Assembly (NCBI GenBank): GCA_020719895.1
Contig: DYPM01000007.1
Span: forward strand, 17,449-26,003
Reading direction: 5' to 3'
DNA: 8,555 nucleotides
Source: Sulfurovum sp.
GTDB lineage: Bacteria; Campylobacterota; Campylobacteria; Campylobacterales; Sulfurovaceae
Positions 1 to 5,729 of this stretch are shown in pieces. The translations under genes were made by a program, and so were the position numbers. A model generated the notes under the pieces. It was given only the letters and a program-made list of their open reading frames with translations. It searched no databases and had not been told where the DNA came from. Within the stretch, counting starts at the first letter, position 1. Every line of letters begins with the position of its first letter.

Positions 1-378
1 AATTATCTCTTTGAGCTTTTTACTATTCCCCTCGTTGTCCCATTGCCAAAGTTGCCAAATTTTGAGATTTGTAAAGATGATATTTTCAAGAGAGGCTTTG
101 TATCTATCAAATTGAGGTTTGAATTTTTTATCATCAATAGTATCCGATGGAAGTTTGACTTCAACGTATCCCAATGTAAAGCTATTTTCTTTGATAGCAA
201 TATCAGGAAAGCCTACACCTTTTTCATAATGACGGCTTGATTGTTCAGCGATGGCAGATATATTTTTTTTAAAATTTTCTTGTATAAATCTTTCTAAAAA
301 ATTTCCAAGAGGTTTATATAATGACCGCTCCGTTCCATCTGCTAAACTTTGTGTTATCTCTTCATTATATGTTTTCAT
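1..378 (-). CDS. N-terminal part of a Type IIG-like restriction/DNA methylase-family protein (partial)
   Basis: The reading frame starts at an ATG (378..376) and stays open for 126 codons to the left edge, so the gene is truncated by the window. The visible protein is a nuclease-like domain. Residues 54-62 contain a G-x-G-F-P-D-I segment (P58, D59), and residues 69-76 contain L-G-Y-V-E-V-K-L (E73, K75). Together these form the PD...ExK active-site pattern of PD-(D/E)XK nucleases. They are followed by Q-F-D-R-Y (89-93) and an L-E-N-x-I-F-T-N-L-x-x-W segment (97-108). From family knowledge this arrangement is typical of the N-terminus of roughly 1000-residue restriction enzymes that fuse a nuclease to an N6-adenine methyltransferase. 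The methylase part would lie outside the window, so that half is inference. The Shine-Dalgarno is weak (AAAAAGAAC just upstream). The next in-frame codons upstream give no ATG. A stand-alone nuclease or another methylase-linked defence protein remains possible. Confidence 0.75.
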   Translation of the reverse strand, partial: MKTYNEEITQSLADGTERSLYKPLGNFLERFIQENFKKNISAIAEQSSRHYEKGVGFPDIAIKENSFTLGYVEVKLPSDTIDDKKFKPQFDRYKASLENIIFTNLKIWQLWQWDNEGNSKKLKEII

Positions 379-416
379 TTTTTGTTCTTTTTTGTGAGAA
401 TATTTTACAAATGGGT

Positions 417-433
417 TTCTTGCAAAACAAGAA
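417..433. repeat. Short perfect inverted repeat upstream of the nuclease-family gene
   Basis: TTCTTG (417-422) and CAAGAA (428-433) are perfect inverted copies around a CAAAA loop. They lie about 40 bp before the start codon of the left-edge gene and about 45 bp after the rsmE stop. No T-run follows on the minus strand, so it does not look like a terminator for rsmE. An operator is possible, but a 6-bp arm in AT-rich DNA can also be chance. Confidence 0.3.
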
Positions 434-478
434 TTTAAATAGACAGATTCAAGATTTTTAAATCTTAAAAATAATACT

Positions 479-1147
479 TTAAACCAAAATTTTACTTCCT
501 ACAGCACAGATTGCACTTTCGCTTTTGAGTACTAATGGTGTATCAAGTCCTATGATTTTATCGGTTTCAAAGAGTGCTATCTCTTTGGAAGTAAATCCTC
601 CTTCGCATCCTATGACAATAGTGTTGATTTGACTCTCTTGTGAAATTGTGTATGGTGAGAAGTTGAGAAGATAACTTTGTGGGTTTTGTGTAAGAAATAT
701 TTTGAGACTCTCCGTGGTTTGCATTTTCATGATATTGCTTCGTCCGCACTGTTGAGATGAGGTGCGTAGTATCTTTTCCCATCTTGTAAAGTCAAGTTTG
801 AAGCTTTTTTGAGAACGGTCGCAATGAATAAAAGTGATTTGTTCTACTCCAAGTTCGTTGAGTGTTGGAAGAGCTTTTTCGATGCTTTTGGGATCAATCA
901 CACACAAGCCGATATGTAAAGATTTTTTGGCTTGAATCTTGAGTAGCTGACTCTCTTGAAGTGTCAAAGTCGCGATATGTTTGTCTATCGAAGTGATATG
1001 ATAACTATAGAGAGTATCGTCGTTGAGATTACGCAGATAAATTCTTTCATCTGCTTTATGGCGACGCACTTTGAAAAGATAGCGGTGATCTTCTCCATCA
1101 AGAGTGATGAAACTACTTCCTGCTTGCGGATTATAGAGATACAACAC
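479..1147 (-). CDS. rsmE: 16S rRNA (uracil(1498)-N3)-methyltransferase RsmE
   Basis: This cytoplasmic SPOUT-class enzyme transfers a methyl group from S-adenosylmethionine to N3 of U1498 in helix 44 of 16S rRNA, acting on the assembled small subunit. At 222 residues it is slightly shorter than E. coli RsmE (about 243). The N-terminal RNA-binding barrel (1-70) has the family H-x-Y-L-F-K-V-R-R segment (21-29). The C-terminal trefoil-knot domain has D-P-K-S-I-E-K-A-L-P-T-L-N-E-L-G-V (85-101), R-W-E-K-I-L with S-S-Q-Q-C-G-R-S (122-137), the SAM-binding I-G-C-E-G-G-F-T-S-K-E-I (179-190), and L-V-L-K-S-E-S-A (205-212) before the final helix. The start is a GTG at 1147 lying inside the end of the upstream membrane-protein gene (17-nt overlap). 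An AAAGG about 8 nt upstream serves as Shine-Dalgarno; the adjacent TTG codon is an alternative start. It is very probably co-transcribed and translationally coupled with that gene. Identification is secure. Confidence 0.95.
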   Translation of the reverse strand: MLYLYNPQAGSSFITLDGEDHRYLFKVRRHKADERIYLRNLNDDTLYSYHITSIDKHIATLTLQESQLLKIQAKKSLHIGLCVIDPKSIEKALPTLNELGVEQITFIHCDRSQKSFKLDFTRWEKILRTSSQQCGRSNIMKMQTTESLKIFLTQNPQSYLLNFSPYTISQESQINTIVIGCEGGFTSKEIALFETDKIIGLDTPLVLKSESAICAVGSKILV

Positions 1148-1556
1148 CTTTTGCCTTTAGTACCATCAATACCACCATGATTGCAATGAGTGCGATTTGG
1201 ATTGCTGAGATTTTGTAGAAGGCGTTACGAAGTTTTCGTGCAGTCTCTTCGTTTTGGAGATTTGCAACTTTGATGAGTTTGTGTTTTTTGATCTCTATTA
1301 CCATCATGATGATCCATATGATAATCATCAAGCCAATCGCAATATTTATTTCAAAATCGCCCAATATCGTTGCAATCAATCCCGCAAAGGCTATCATCGT
1401 AATCAAACCTTGAAAGATTAAAGTGTAAAAAAAGCTCACTTTTTTGAGGCTTTGTGGGTTTGAATGTGTCATTAGTGGCAAAAATGCACCACCGACCAAA
1501 AATCCAAGAAATACTTTGATAAGTATGCTGTGTGTGAATAAAACCGATGCTATCAT
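1131..1556 (-). CDS. Conserved-looking four-helix integral membrane protein of unknown function
   Basis: I do not recognise a named family for this 141-residue protein. Four hydrophobic segments are visible at about residues 8-28, 43-65, 70-88 and 115-134. A basic, charged cytoplasmic-type loop (about 89-114, K/E/R-rich) separates the third and fourth. No Cys or His pair, signal-peptide cleavage site or catalytic motif stands out, so no reaction can be assigned. The ATG at 1556 is supported by a strong AAGGGG Shine-Dalgarno six bases upstream. Another ATG four bases further upstream (1560) is in a different frame and only opens a short unrelated frame. The gene's 3' end overlaps the rsmE start by 17 nt, which implies an operon. 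A perfect TATAAT lies about 27 bp upstream. The gene is real on start, hydrophobicity and operon evidence; its function is unknown. Confidence 0.85.
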   Translation of the reverse strand: MIASVLFTHSILIKVFLGFLVGGAFLPLMTHSNPQSLKKVSFFYTLIFQGLITMIAFAGLIATILGDFEINIAIGLMIIIWIIMMVIEIKKHKLIKVANLQNEETARKLRNAFYKISAIQIALIAIMVVLMVLKAKGVVSL

Positions 1557-1582
1557 TCATTGCCCCTTAAAATAATCCTATC

Positions 1583-1588
1583 ATTATA
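1583..1588 (-). promoter_or_regulatory. -10 box for the membrane protein-rsmE operon
   Basis: ATTATA on the plus strand reads as a perfect TATAAT on the minus strand, preceded by CTG. It would start RNA near position 1576, about 20 nt before the ATG at 1556, leaving room only for the Shine-Dalgarno. No clear -35 box is visible, which is normal for Campylobacterota sigma-70 promoters. Confidence 0.6.
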
Positions 1589-1596
1589 CAGAGTTT

Positions 1597-1605
1597 TGTT
1601 ATAAT
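1597..1605 (+). promoter_or_regulatory. Extended -10 promoter for moeA
   Basis: TG-T-TATAAT is a perfect extended -10 element (TGN plus TATAAT at 1600-1605). RNA would start near 1612, giving a leader of only about 23 nt. That is too short for a molybdenum-cofactor riboswitch. The -10 lies 11 bp from the oppositely oriented TATAAT of the neighbouring operon. Confidence 0.7.
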
Positions 1606-1634
1606 CAAACCATTTGAATACATAAGGTTTTATT

Positions 1635-2849
1635 ATGCTCCTATCTATTGTCGAAGCACTTGATTGTATCGAGCAACACATTGCACCACTCCAAAATGAA
1701 ATTATTCCAATTGAGTCTGCTGTAGGACGAATTGTCGCACAGTCGTACTATGCTACGTTTGATCTTCCTCGTTTTGACAACTCTGCGATGGATGGTTATG
1801 CGGTCAAAGTTTCTAATAGCGGTTGTAGTGTTGTCGTATCTGATGTGATTTATGCAGGAGATATACCCAAAATATCACTACAGAGTGGTTGTGCTATCAA
1901 GATTATGACAGGAGCACCGATTCCAAAAGAGTGCGAAGCAGTTGTGTCAATTGAAGAAGTGACGCAAGAGGGAGAATATATCAAACTTCCCAAAGGAATC
2001 AAAGAGGGAAATTTTATTCGTAAGGCAGGAGAAGATATCGCCAAAGGTTCGTGTTATCTTGAGAGAGGTGAGGAGATTCGTCCTTATACTATTGCATCAT
2101 TAGCATCACAAGGTGTGACGCATGTTGTTGTGGTGCGTAAAATCAAAGTTGCGATTTTTGGGACAGGAGATGAGCTTTGTTTGCATTTTGAAAAAATCGC
2201 ACCTCATCAACTCTACAACTCCAACTCTCCGATGTTTCTTGCAAGAGCATTTGCATTGGGTTGTGATACGCGATTGATTCAAACTGCTGTTGATACGCTT
2301 GACGCACTCAAAAGTTCGATTCTTTCTACGCTTGATGTTGATATTGTGGTTACCAGTGGTGGAGTGAGCGTTGGAGACAAAGATTTCACTAAGCAAGCAT
2401 TTGAAGAGCTTGGTATGCAAACTCTTTTTGATGGTGTGGATATCAAACCAGGTCGTCCGACTGTTGTTGGTAAAATAGGAGATACAACGGTGATTAATCT
2501 CCCTGGAAATCCACTTGCAGCGATGGTCAATTTTGAACTTTTTGTGCGTGCAGTGATACGCAAAATGAGTGGTAGAAAAGAGCGGTTCCATGGGACTATC
2601 ACAACAAAACTCAAACAAGAAGTTCGACTCAAAGGAGGAAAAACCACTGCTTTGTTGGGAAGTTTTGATGGTGATAGTTTTGTGCTACTTCGCAATCAAA
2701 AACCAGGAATGGTATTGCCAATGCAAAAAGCAGACGGAATGATATTGATTTCTTCTGAAGTTTCTTATTTGCCAGAAGGAGAAGTGGTCAAAATGCTTCC
2801 TATCGTTTGGGAGTGTACAAGTCAAACAAAAAGCAATATTTTTTGTTGA
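1635..2849 (+). CDS. moeA: Molybdopterin molybdenumtransferase MoeA
   Basis: MoeA catalyses the last step of molybdenum-cofactor synthesis, inserting molybdate into adenylylated molybdopterin in the cytoplasm with release of AMP. The 404-residue length fits the family (about 400). Visible family motifs are P-R-F-D-N-S-A-M-D-G-Y-A (45-56), I-M-T-G-A-P-I-P (90-97), G-T-G-D-E-L (176-181), T-S-G-G-V-S-V-G-D (240-248, the MoCF/MogA-like domain), K-P-G-R-P (271-275) and L-P-G-N-P (289-293). A C-terminal beta-barrel domain (domain IV) follows, from about 320 to 390. The ATG at 1635 has an AAGG Shine-Dalgarno seven bases upstream and is preceded by a strong extended -10 promoter. No other cofactor-synthesis gene is adjacent, so it stands alone. 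It ends 7 bp from the convergent bioA stop. Its presence implies that the organism uses molybdo- or tungstoenzymes such as formate dehydrogenase or nitrate/polysulfide reductases, which is inference. Confidence 0.97.
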   Translation: MLLSIVEALDCIEQHIAPLQNEIIPIESAVGRIVAQSYYATFDLPRFDNSAMDGYAVKVSNSGCSVVVSDVIYAGDIPKISLQSGCAIKIMTGAPIPKECEAVVSIEEVTQEGEYIKLPKGIKEGNFIRKAGEDIAKGSCYLERGEEIRPYTIASLASQGVTHVVVVRKIKVAIFGTGDELCLHFEKIAPHQLYNSNSPMFLARAFALGCDTRLIQTAVDTLDALKSSILSTLDVDIVVTSGGVSVGDKDFTKQAFEELGMQTLFDGVDIKPGRPTVVGKIGDTTVINLPGNPLAAMVNFELFVRAVIRKMSGRKERFHGTITTKLKQEVRLKGGKTTALLGSFDGDSFVLLRNQKPGMVLPMQKADGMILISSEVSYLPEGEVVKMLPIVWECTSQTKSNIFC

Positions 2850-2856
2850 TAGAGAT

Positions 2857-4161
2857 TCACACTGCTTTGATTGCGTCGTAGGCGACTTGTATCATCTCTC
2901 CCATTTGACTCTCTGTGATGATATATGGAGGCATAAAGTAGATGACATTTCCCAACGGACGCAACAAAACACCATGCGTCAAACCATAACGGTAGATTTG
3001 TAGCCCGACTCTCTCTTTTGGTGTATATCCTGTAAGTTCTACTGCAGCGACCATTCCTTGTTGGCGTACAGTTTTGACATTTGGGAGAGATTTGAACTTT
3101 TGGAGTAGTTTTGATAGGTGTTGTTGTTTGGATTGATTGGTTTCTATGATGTTTTGGGACTCAAATATTCCAAGTGTTGCTAATGCCACAGAGCAAGCAA
3201 GAGGATTTCCAGTATAAGAGTGAGAGTGTAAAAAAGCTTTGTATTCATGATAATCACAATAAAAAGCATTATAGATTGTATTTGTAGTCATCACGACTGA
3301 AAGAGGCAAATATCCTCCAGTCAAGCCTTTGGAGAGTGTCATAAAATCGGGTGAGATTTTGGCATGATTACATCCAAACATCATTCCCGTACGTCCAAAT
3401 CCTGTCATAATCTCATCAGCGATAAGATGAACATCGTATTTTGATGTAAGCTCTCTTGCACCTTTGAGATAGTCAGAATGATACATATGCATTCCGCCAG
3501 CACCTTGAATCAGTGGTTCGAGAATCAAAGCAGCGATTTTGTCTCCTTTCTCTTTGAGTCGCGTCTCAAGCAGTTCGAGAGCGTCGTGTGCTGCTTTTGG
3601 AGTTTGATCTTTTGGGACGGGAACTTGTTCGTTGGCGATTAGCAGTGGTGCGTAAGTCTCTTTGTAGAGACCAACATCACCAACACTCAACGCACCAATA
3701 GTTTCACCATGATAAGAGTTGGAGAGAGAAAGAAAAAGAGATTTCTTTTTGCCTTGATTGTAGTGGTAGTGGTAGCTCATTTTGAGTGCTACTTCAACAG
3801 CACTTGAGCCATTGTCTGCATAAAAAACTTTCTCAAGACCTTTGGGTGTCAAAGCGACCAATTGATGTGCTAACTCTACGGCTGGTGCGTGAGTAAATCC
3901 TGCGAGCAGTACGTGTTCGAGCTGTTCTACTTGTGATATCAATGCTGCATTGATAGTGGGATTGGAGTGACCAAAGAGATTTACCCACCATGAACTGATC
4001 GCATCAAGATAACGATTTCCTTCAAAATCATAGAGATAAACACCTTTGGCAGATGCGATAGGTATGATAGGAAGTGTTTCGTGGTCTTTCATTTGGGTGC
4101 AAGGATGCCAAATCACCTCTAAATCGCGTTGCATAATCTCTCTGTTTTTACCCTCAAACAT
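2857..4161 (-). CDS. bioA: Adenosylmethionine-8-amino-7-oxononanoate aminotransferase BioA
   Basis: BioA is a PLP-dependent class III aminotransferase that converts 8-amino-7-oxononanoate (KAPA) to 7,8-diaminononanoate in biotin synthesis, classically using S-adenosylmethionine as amino donor. The 434-residue protein carries W-H-P-C-T-Q-M (18-24), S-S-W-W-V-N (57-61 region), N-G-S-S-A-V-E (117-123), S-Y-H-G-E-T (149-154), the PLP-contacting A-D-E-I-M-T-G-F-G-R-T-G (248-259, D249), the Schiff-base lysine in S-K-G-L-T-G-G (K278), H-S-Y-T-G-N-P-L-A-C (314-323) and R-P-L-G-N (401-405). The ATG at 4161 is chosen because AAGGAG lies seven bases upstream. An in-frame TTG at 4167 would leave only one base of spacing. 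In E. coli the H-P-Y-T position is a substrate-contacting Tyr, whereas here it is Cys. No other bio gene is adjacent. Confidence 0.96.
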   Translation of the reverse strand: MFEGKNREIMQRDLEVIWHPCTQMKDHETLPIIPIASAKGVYLYDFEGNRYLDAISSWWVNLFGHSNPTINAALISQVEQLEHVLLAGFTHAPAVELAHQLVALTPKGLEKVFYADNGSSAVEVALKMSYHYHYNQGKKKSLFLSLSNSYHGETIGALSVGDVGLYKETYAPLLIANEQVPVPKDQTPKAAHDALELLETRLKEKGDKIAALILEPLIQGAGGMHMYHSDYLKGARELTSKYDVHLIADEIMTGFGRTGMMFGCNHAKISPDFMTLSKGLTGGYLPLSVVMTTNTIYNAFYCDYHEYKAFLHSHSYTGNPLACSVALATLGIFESQNIIETNQSKQQHLSKLLQKFKSLPNVKTVRQQGMVAAVELTGYTPKERVGLQIYRYGLTHGVLLRPLGNVIYFMPPYIITESQMGEMIQVAYDAIKAV

Positions 4162-4168
4162 TTTCAAA

Positions 4169-4174
4169 CTCCTT
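4169..4174 (-). promoter_or_regulatory. Ribosome binding site that fixes the bioA start
   Basis: On the minus strand this reads AAGGAG. It sits seven bases before the ATG at 4161 but only one base before the in-frame TTG at 4167, so the ATG is the functional start and the longer version would be two residues too long. Confidence 0.8.
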
Positions 4175-4178
4175 TATG

Positions 4179-4203
4179 ATTCCCTCTTTATAGTTATTCC
4201 CTC
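4179..4203 (-). repeat. Pair of 8-bp direct repeats flanking a -10-like box upstream of bioA
   Basis: GAGGGAAT occurs twice on the minus strand (4203-4196 and 4186-4179), with starts 17 bp apart. Between them is TATAAA (4192-4187), a plausible bioA -10 element that would start RNA near the downstream copy. Such placement suits a repressor or activator site, but no regulator is identified. It does not resemble the BirA or BioR operators I know. Confidence 0.4.
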
Positions 4204-4215
4204 AATTTATTTCGA

Positions 4216-4227
4216 TAAAATATTCTA
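4216..4227. promoter_or_regulatory. Shared AT-rich -10 region between bioA and the division operon
   Basis: On the plus strand TAAAAT (4216-4221) and TATTCT (4221-4226) are -10-like. TAAAAT would start RNA near 4228, about 29 nt before the ATG of the PpiD-like gene. On the minus strand TAGAAT (4227-4222) is a possible upstream -10 for bioA. No -35 box is clear. This is the only untranslated stretch ahead of the ppiD-like-ftsA-ftsZ unit, so a promoter is expected here, but the exact box is uncertain. Confidence 0.45.
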
Positions 4228-4256
4228 CAAATTTTTTAATTGAAGGCAGTTAAAGT

Positions 4257-5729
4257 ATGATTAGTTGGATGCAACGGCATAATAAGTATCTTGTATGGAC
4301 AATATGGGTTGCCACTATCACCTTTATTGGTGCAGGTTTTATGGGATGGGGAAGTTACAATTTGAGTTCTGGTGCAAGTAGTATTGCCAAAGTTGGTACT
4401 ATCGAAGTATCTCAAAATGATCTCAATCAAGCATACAGCTCTCTTTATGCACGATATAATGAAATGATGGATGGCAAAATGGATGAAGCCCAAGCCCAAA
4501 AAATGGGATTGGTGCAACAAGCATTTGAGACGACACTCAACCAAGCACGTCTACTCAATCTCGCGAAAGAGTTTGAAGTCGTAATTTCTGATGAAGTAGT
4601 TGCACAACATATTGCTACGCTTGAAGCATTTCAAGAAAACGGCACATTTAATCAAAAACGCTACAACCAATATCTCACAATGCGAGGTATGAAACCGCAG
4701 ATTTTTGAAGAGAATATAAGAGAAGAAATGACTTATAACAAAACACTTGATATGTTGAAAGTAGGGCTTTTCCCTTTTGAAAAACAAGTAGCAAATTATA
4801 TCTTTGGACTTTCCGAGCGGATTGATTATAAGGTATTGACAGATAAAGATATCAACATTACTGTAGATGAAAAAAAACTCAAAGCGTATTGGCAACTTCA
4901 CAAAGAGATGTTTATGATACCAGAACACTACACACTCTCTCTTTTGCAAACTCCATACGATAAAATTGTCGTCACTGCACCACAGATTGAAGAATACTAC
5001 AAACAAAATAGTTTTAACTATGCCAACGCAGAGGGAAAACAACTCACACTTGATGAAGCAAAAGAGCAAGTCATCAAAGAGTTACAGATTGAAGGAAGCA
5101 AAAAAGAGGCACAAAAAGCCTATATTGCTTTCAAAAAAGGAGAGACAAATGCTACTCAAAGAGTTGAAGTGGTACGCGATGATCTTCAATTTTCTCAAGA
5201 GGTTTGGAAAGAGTTGAATGGAAAAACTTCAGGAGAGATTCTCAAACCAAAAGTAATCAATGAACACTACACAACCATTCGTATTGATGCTATCAAACCA
5301 TCGCAAATCATGAGTTTTGAACAAGCACAATTACAAGTAGAGCAAAAAGTCAAAGCCCAAGAGTATCAAAATGCACTCAATAATTTTGCTGAAGAGAGTC
5401 TTAAAAAATTTGACACCCTTGATGTGAATCGTTCTGAATATCTCTCTTTGAACAAACCCACAATATTACCTCCTTTGTCACTTCAAGAGAGTGTAAAGTT
5501 GGCACAGCAACTCTTTACATCTTTAGAGGAAAAAGGTATTATTTCGCTTACAAATACCAAATTGGTACTCTATAAAATTGTTGATCAAAAAAATATTTTG
5601 TTTGATACAAATGAGACAAAGATGATAGAAGAGACGTTTGAGCAAATTAAACAACAGATTTTATTCAAAAATCTTCTTAAAGTATTAGATCAGCATTATC
5701 AAGTAGAAAACTATAAAAAAGGGTCTTAG
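4257..5729 (+). CDS. PpiD/SurA-like membrane-anchored periplasmic chaperone (annotated peptidylprolyl isomerase family)
   Basis: The 490-residue protein has a short cytoplasmic N-terminus (basic R7, K10), one uncleaved membrane anchor (about 12-33, ending G-A-G-F-M-G-W-G) and a large periplasmic part. Residues about 44-195 look like the SurA-N/PpiD N-terminal chaperone domain: A-K-V-G-T-I-E-V-S-Q-N-D-L (44-56), then helices including F-N-Q-K-R-Y-N-Q-Y-L (131-140) and E-E-N-I-R-E-E-M (151-158). E. coli PpiD (about 623 residues) has a parvulin domain following this. Here the matching region (about 220-345) keeps flanking PpiD-like segments but shows no parvulin H-I-L or G-G-D-L-G signature, so isomerase activity is doubtful. 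Family knowledge suggests a chaperone for newly exported proteins near the translocon. GAAGG lies ten bases before the ATG. The gene ends directly against the ftsA GTG, so the two are surely one operon. I recall PpiD-like genes at this place in Campylobacter. Confidence 0.85.
   Translation: MISWMQRHNKYLVWTIWVATITFIGAGFMGWGSYNLSSGASSIAKVGTIEVSQNDLNQAYSSLYARYNEMMDGKMDEAQAQKMGLVQQAFETTLNQARLLNLAKEFEVVISDEVVAQHIATLEAFQENGTFNQKRYNQYLTMRGMKPQIFEENIREEMTYNKTLDMLKVGLFPFEKQVANYIFGLSERIDYKVLTDKDINITVDEKKLKAYWQLHKEMFMIPEHYTLSLLQTPYDKIVVTAPQIEEYYKQNSFNYANAEGKQLTLDEAKEQVIKELQIEGSKKEAQKAYIAFKKGETNATQRVEVVRDDLQFSQEVWKELNGKTSGEILKPKVINEHYTTIRIDAIKPSQIMSFEQAQLQVEQKVKAQEYQNALNNFAEESLKKFDTLDVNRSEYLSLNKPTILPPLSLQESVKLAQQLFTSLEEKGIISLTNTKLVLYKIVDQKNILFDTNETKMIEETFEQIKQQILFKNLLKVLDQHYQVENYKKGS

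Noticed and set aside
43..240. A 65-codon plus-strand frame near the left edge
   Set aside because: It is antisense to the nuclease-family frame, which shows real motifs. It has no convincing Shine-Dalgarno and no recognisable domain.
1351..1560. A 69-codon minus-strand frame starting four bases before the membrane-protein ATG
   Set aside because: It shares the same Shine-Dalgarno region but lacks the clear membrane segments and overlaps the better gene. The spacing favours the ATG at 1556.
1561..1634. Molybdenum-cofactor riboswitch before moeA
   Set aside because: The predicted leader is about 23 nt and the whole gap is 74 bp, too short for that structured element.
2106..2618. A 170-codon open frame on the minus strand inside moeA
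   Set aside because: It is entirely antisense to a gene with unmistakable MoeA motifs, and the translation is rich in Cys, His, Ser and Lys with no domain. It is a shadow of moeA codon use.
4187..4221. Sigma-28 (FliA) type promoter, from the CGATAAAA at 4213
   Set aside because: The -10 resembles CGATAA, but the upstream TATAGTTA is a poor -35 at the wrong spacing, and a flagellar promoter makes little sense for these genes.
4551..5069. A 172-codon open frame on the minus strand inside the PpiD-like gene
   Set aside because: The translation is F/C/L-rich and without motifs, as expected from the complement of Lys/Gln/Glu-rich coding DNA.
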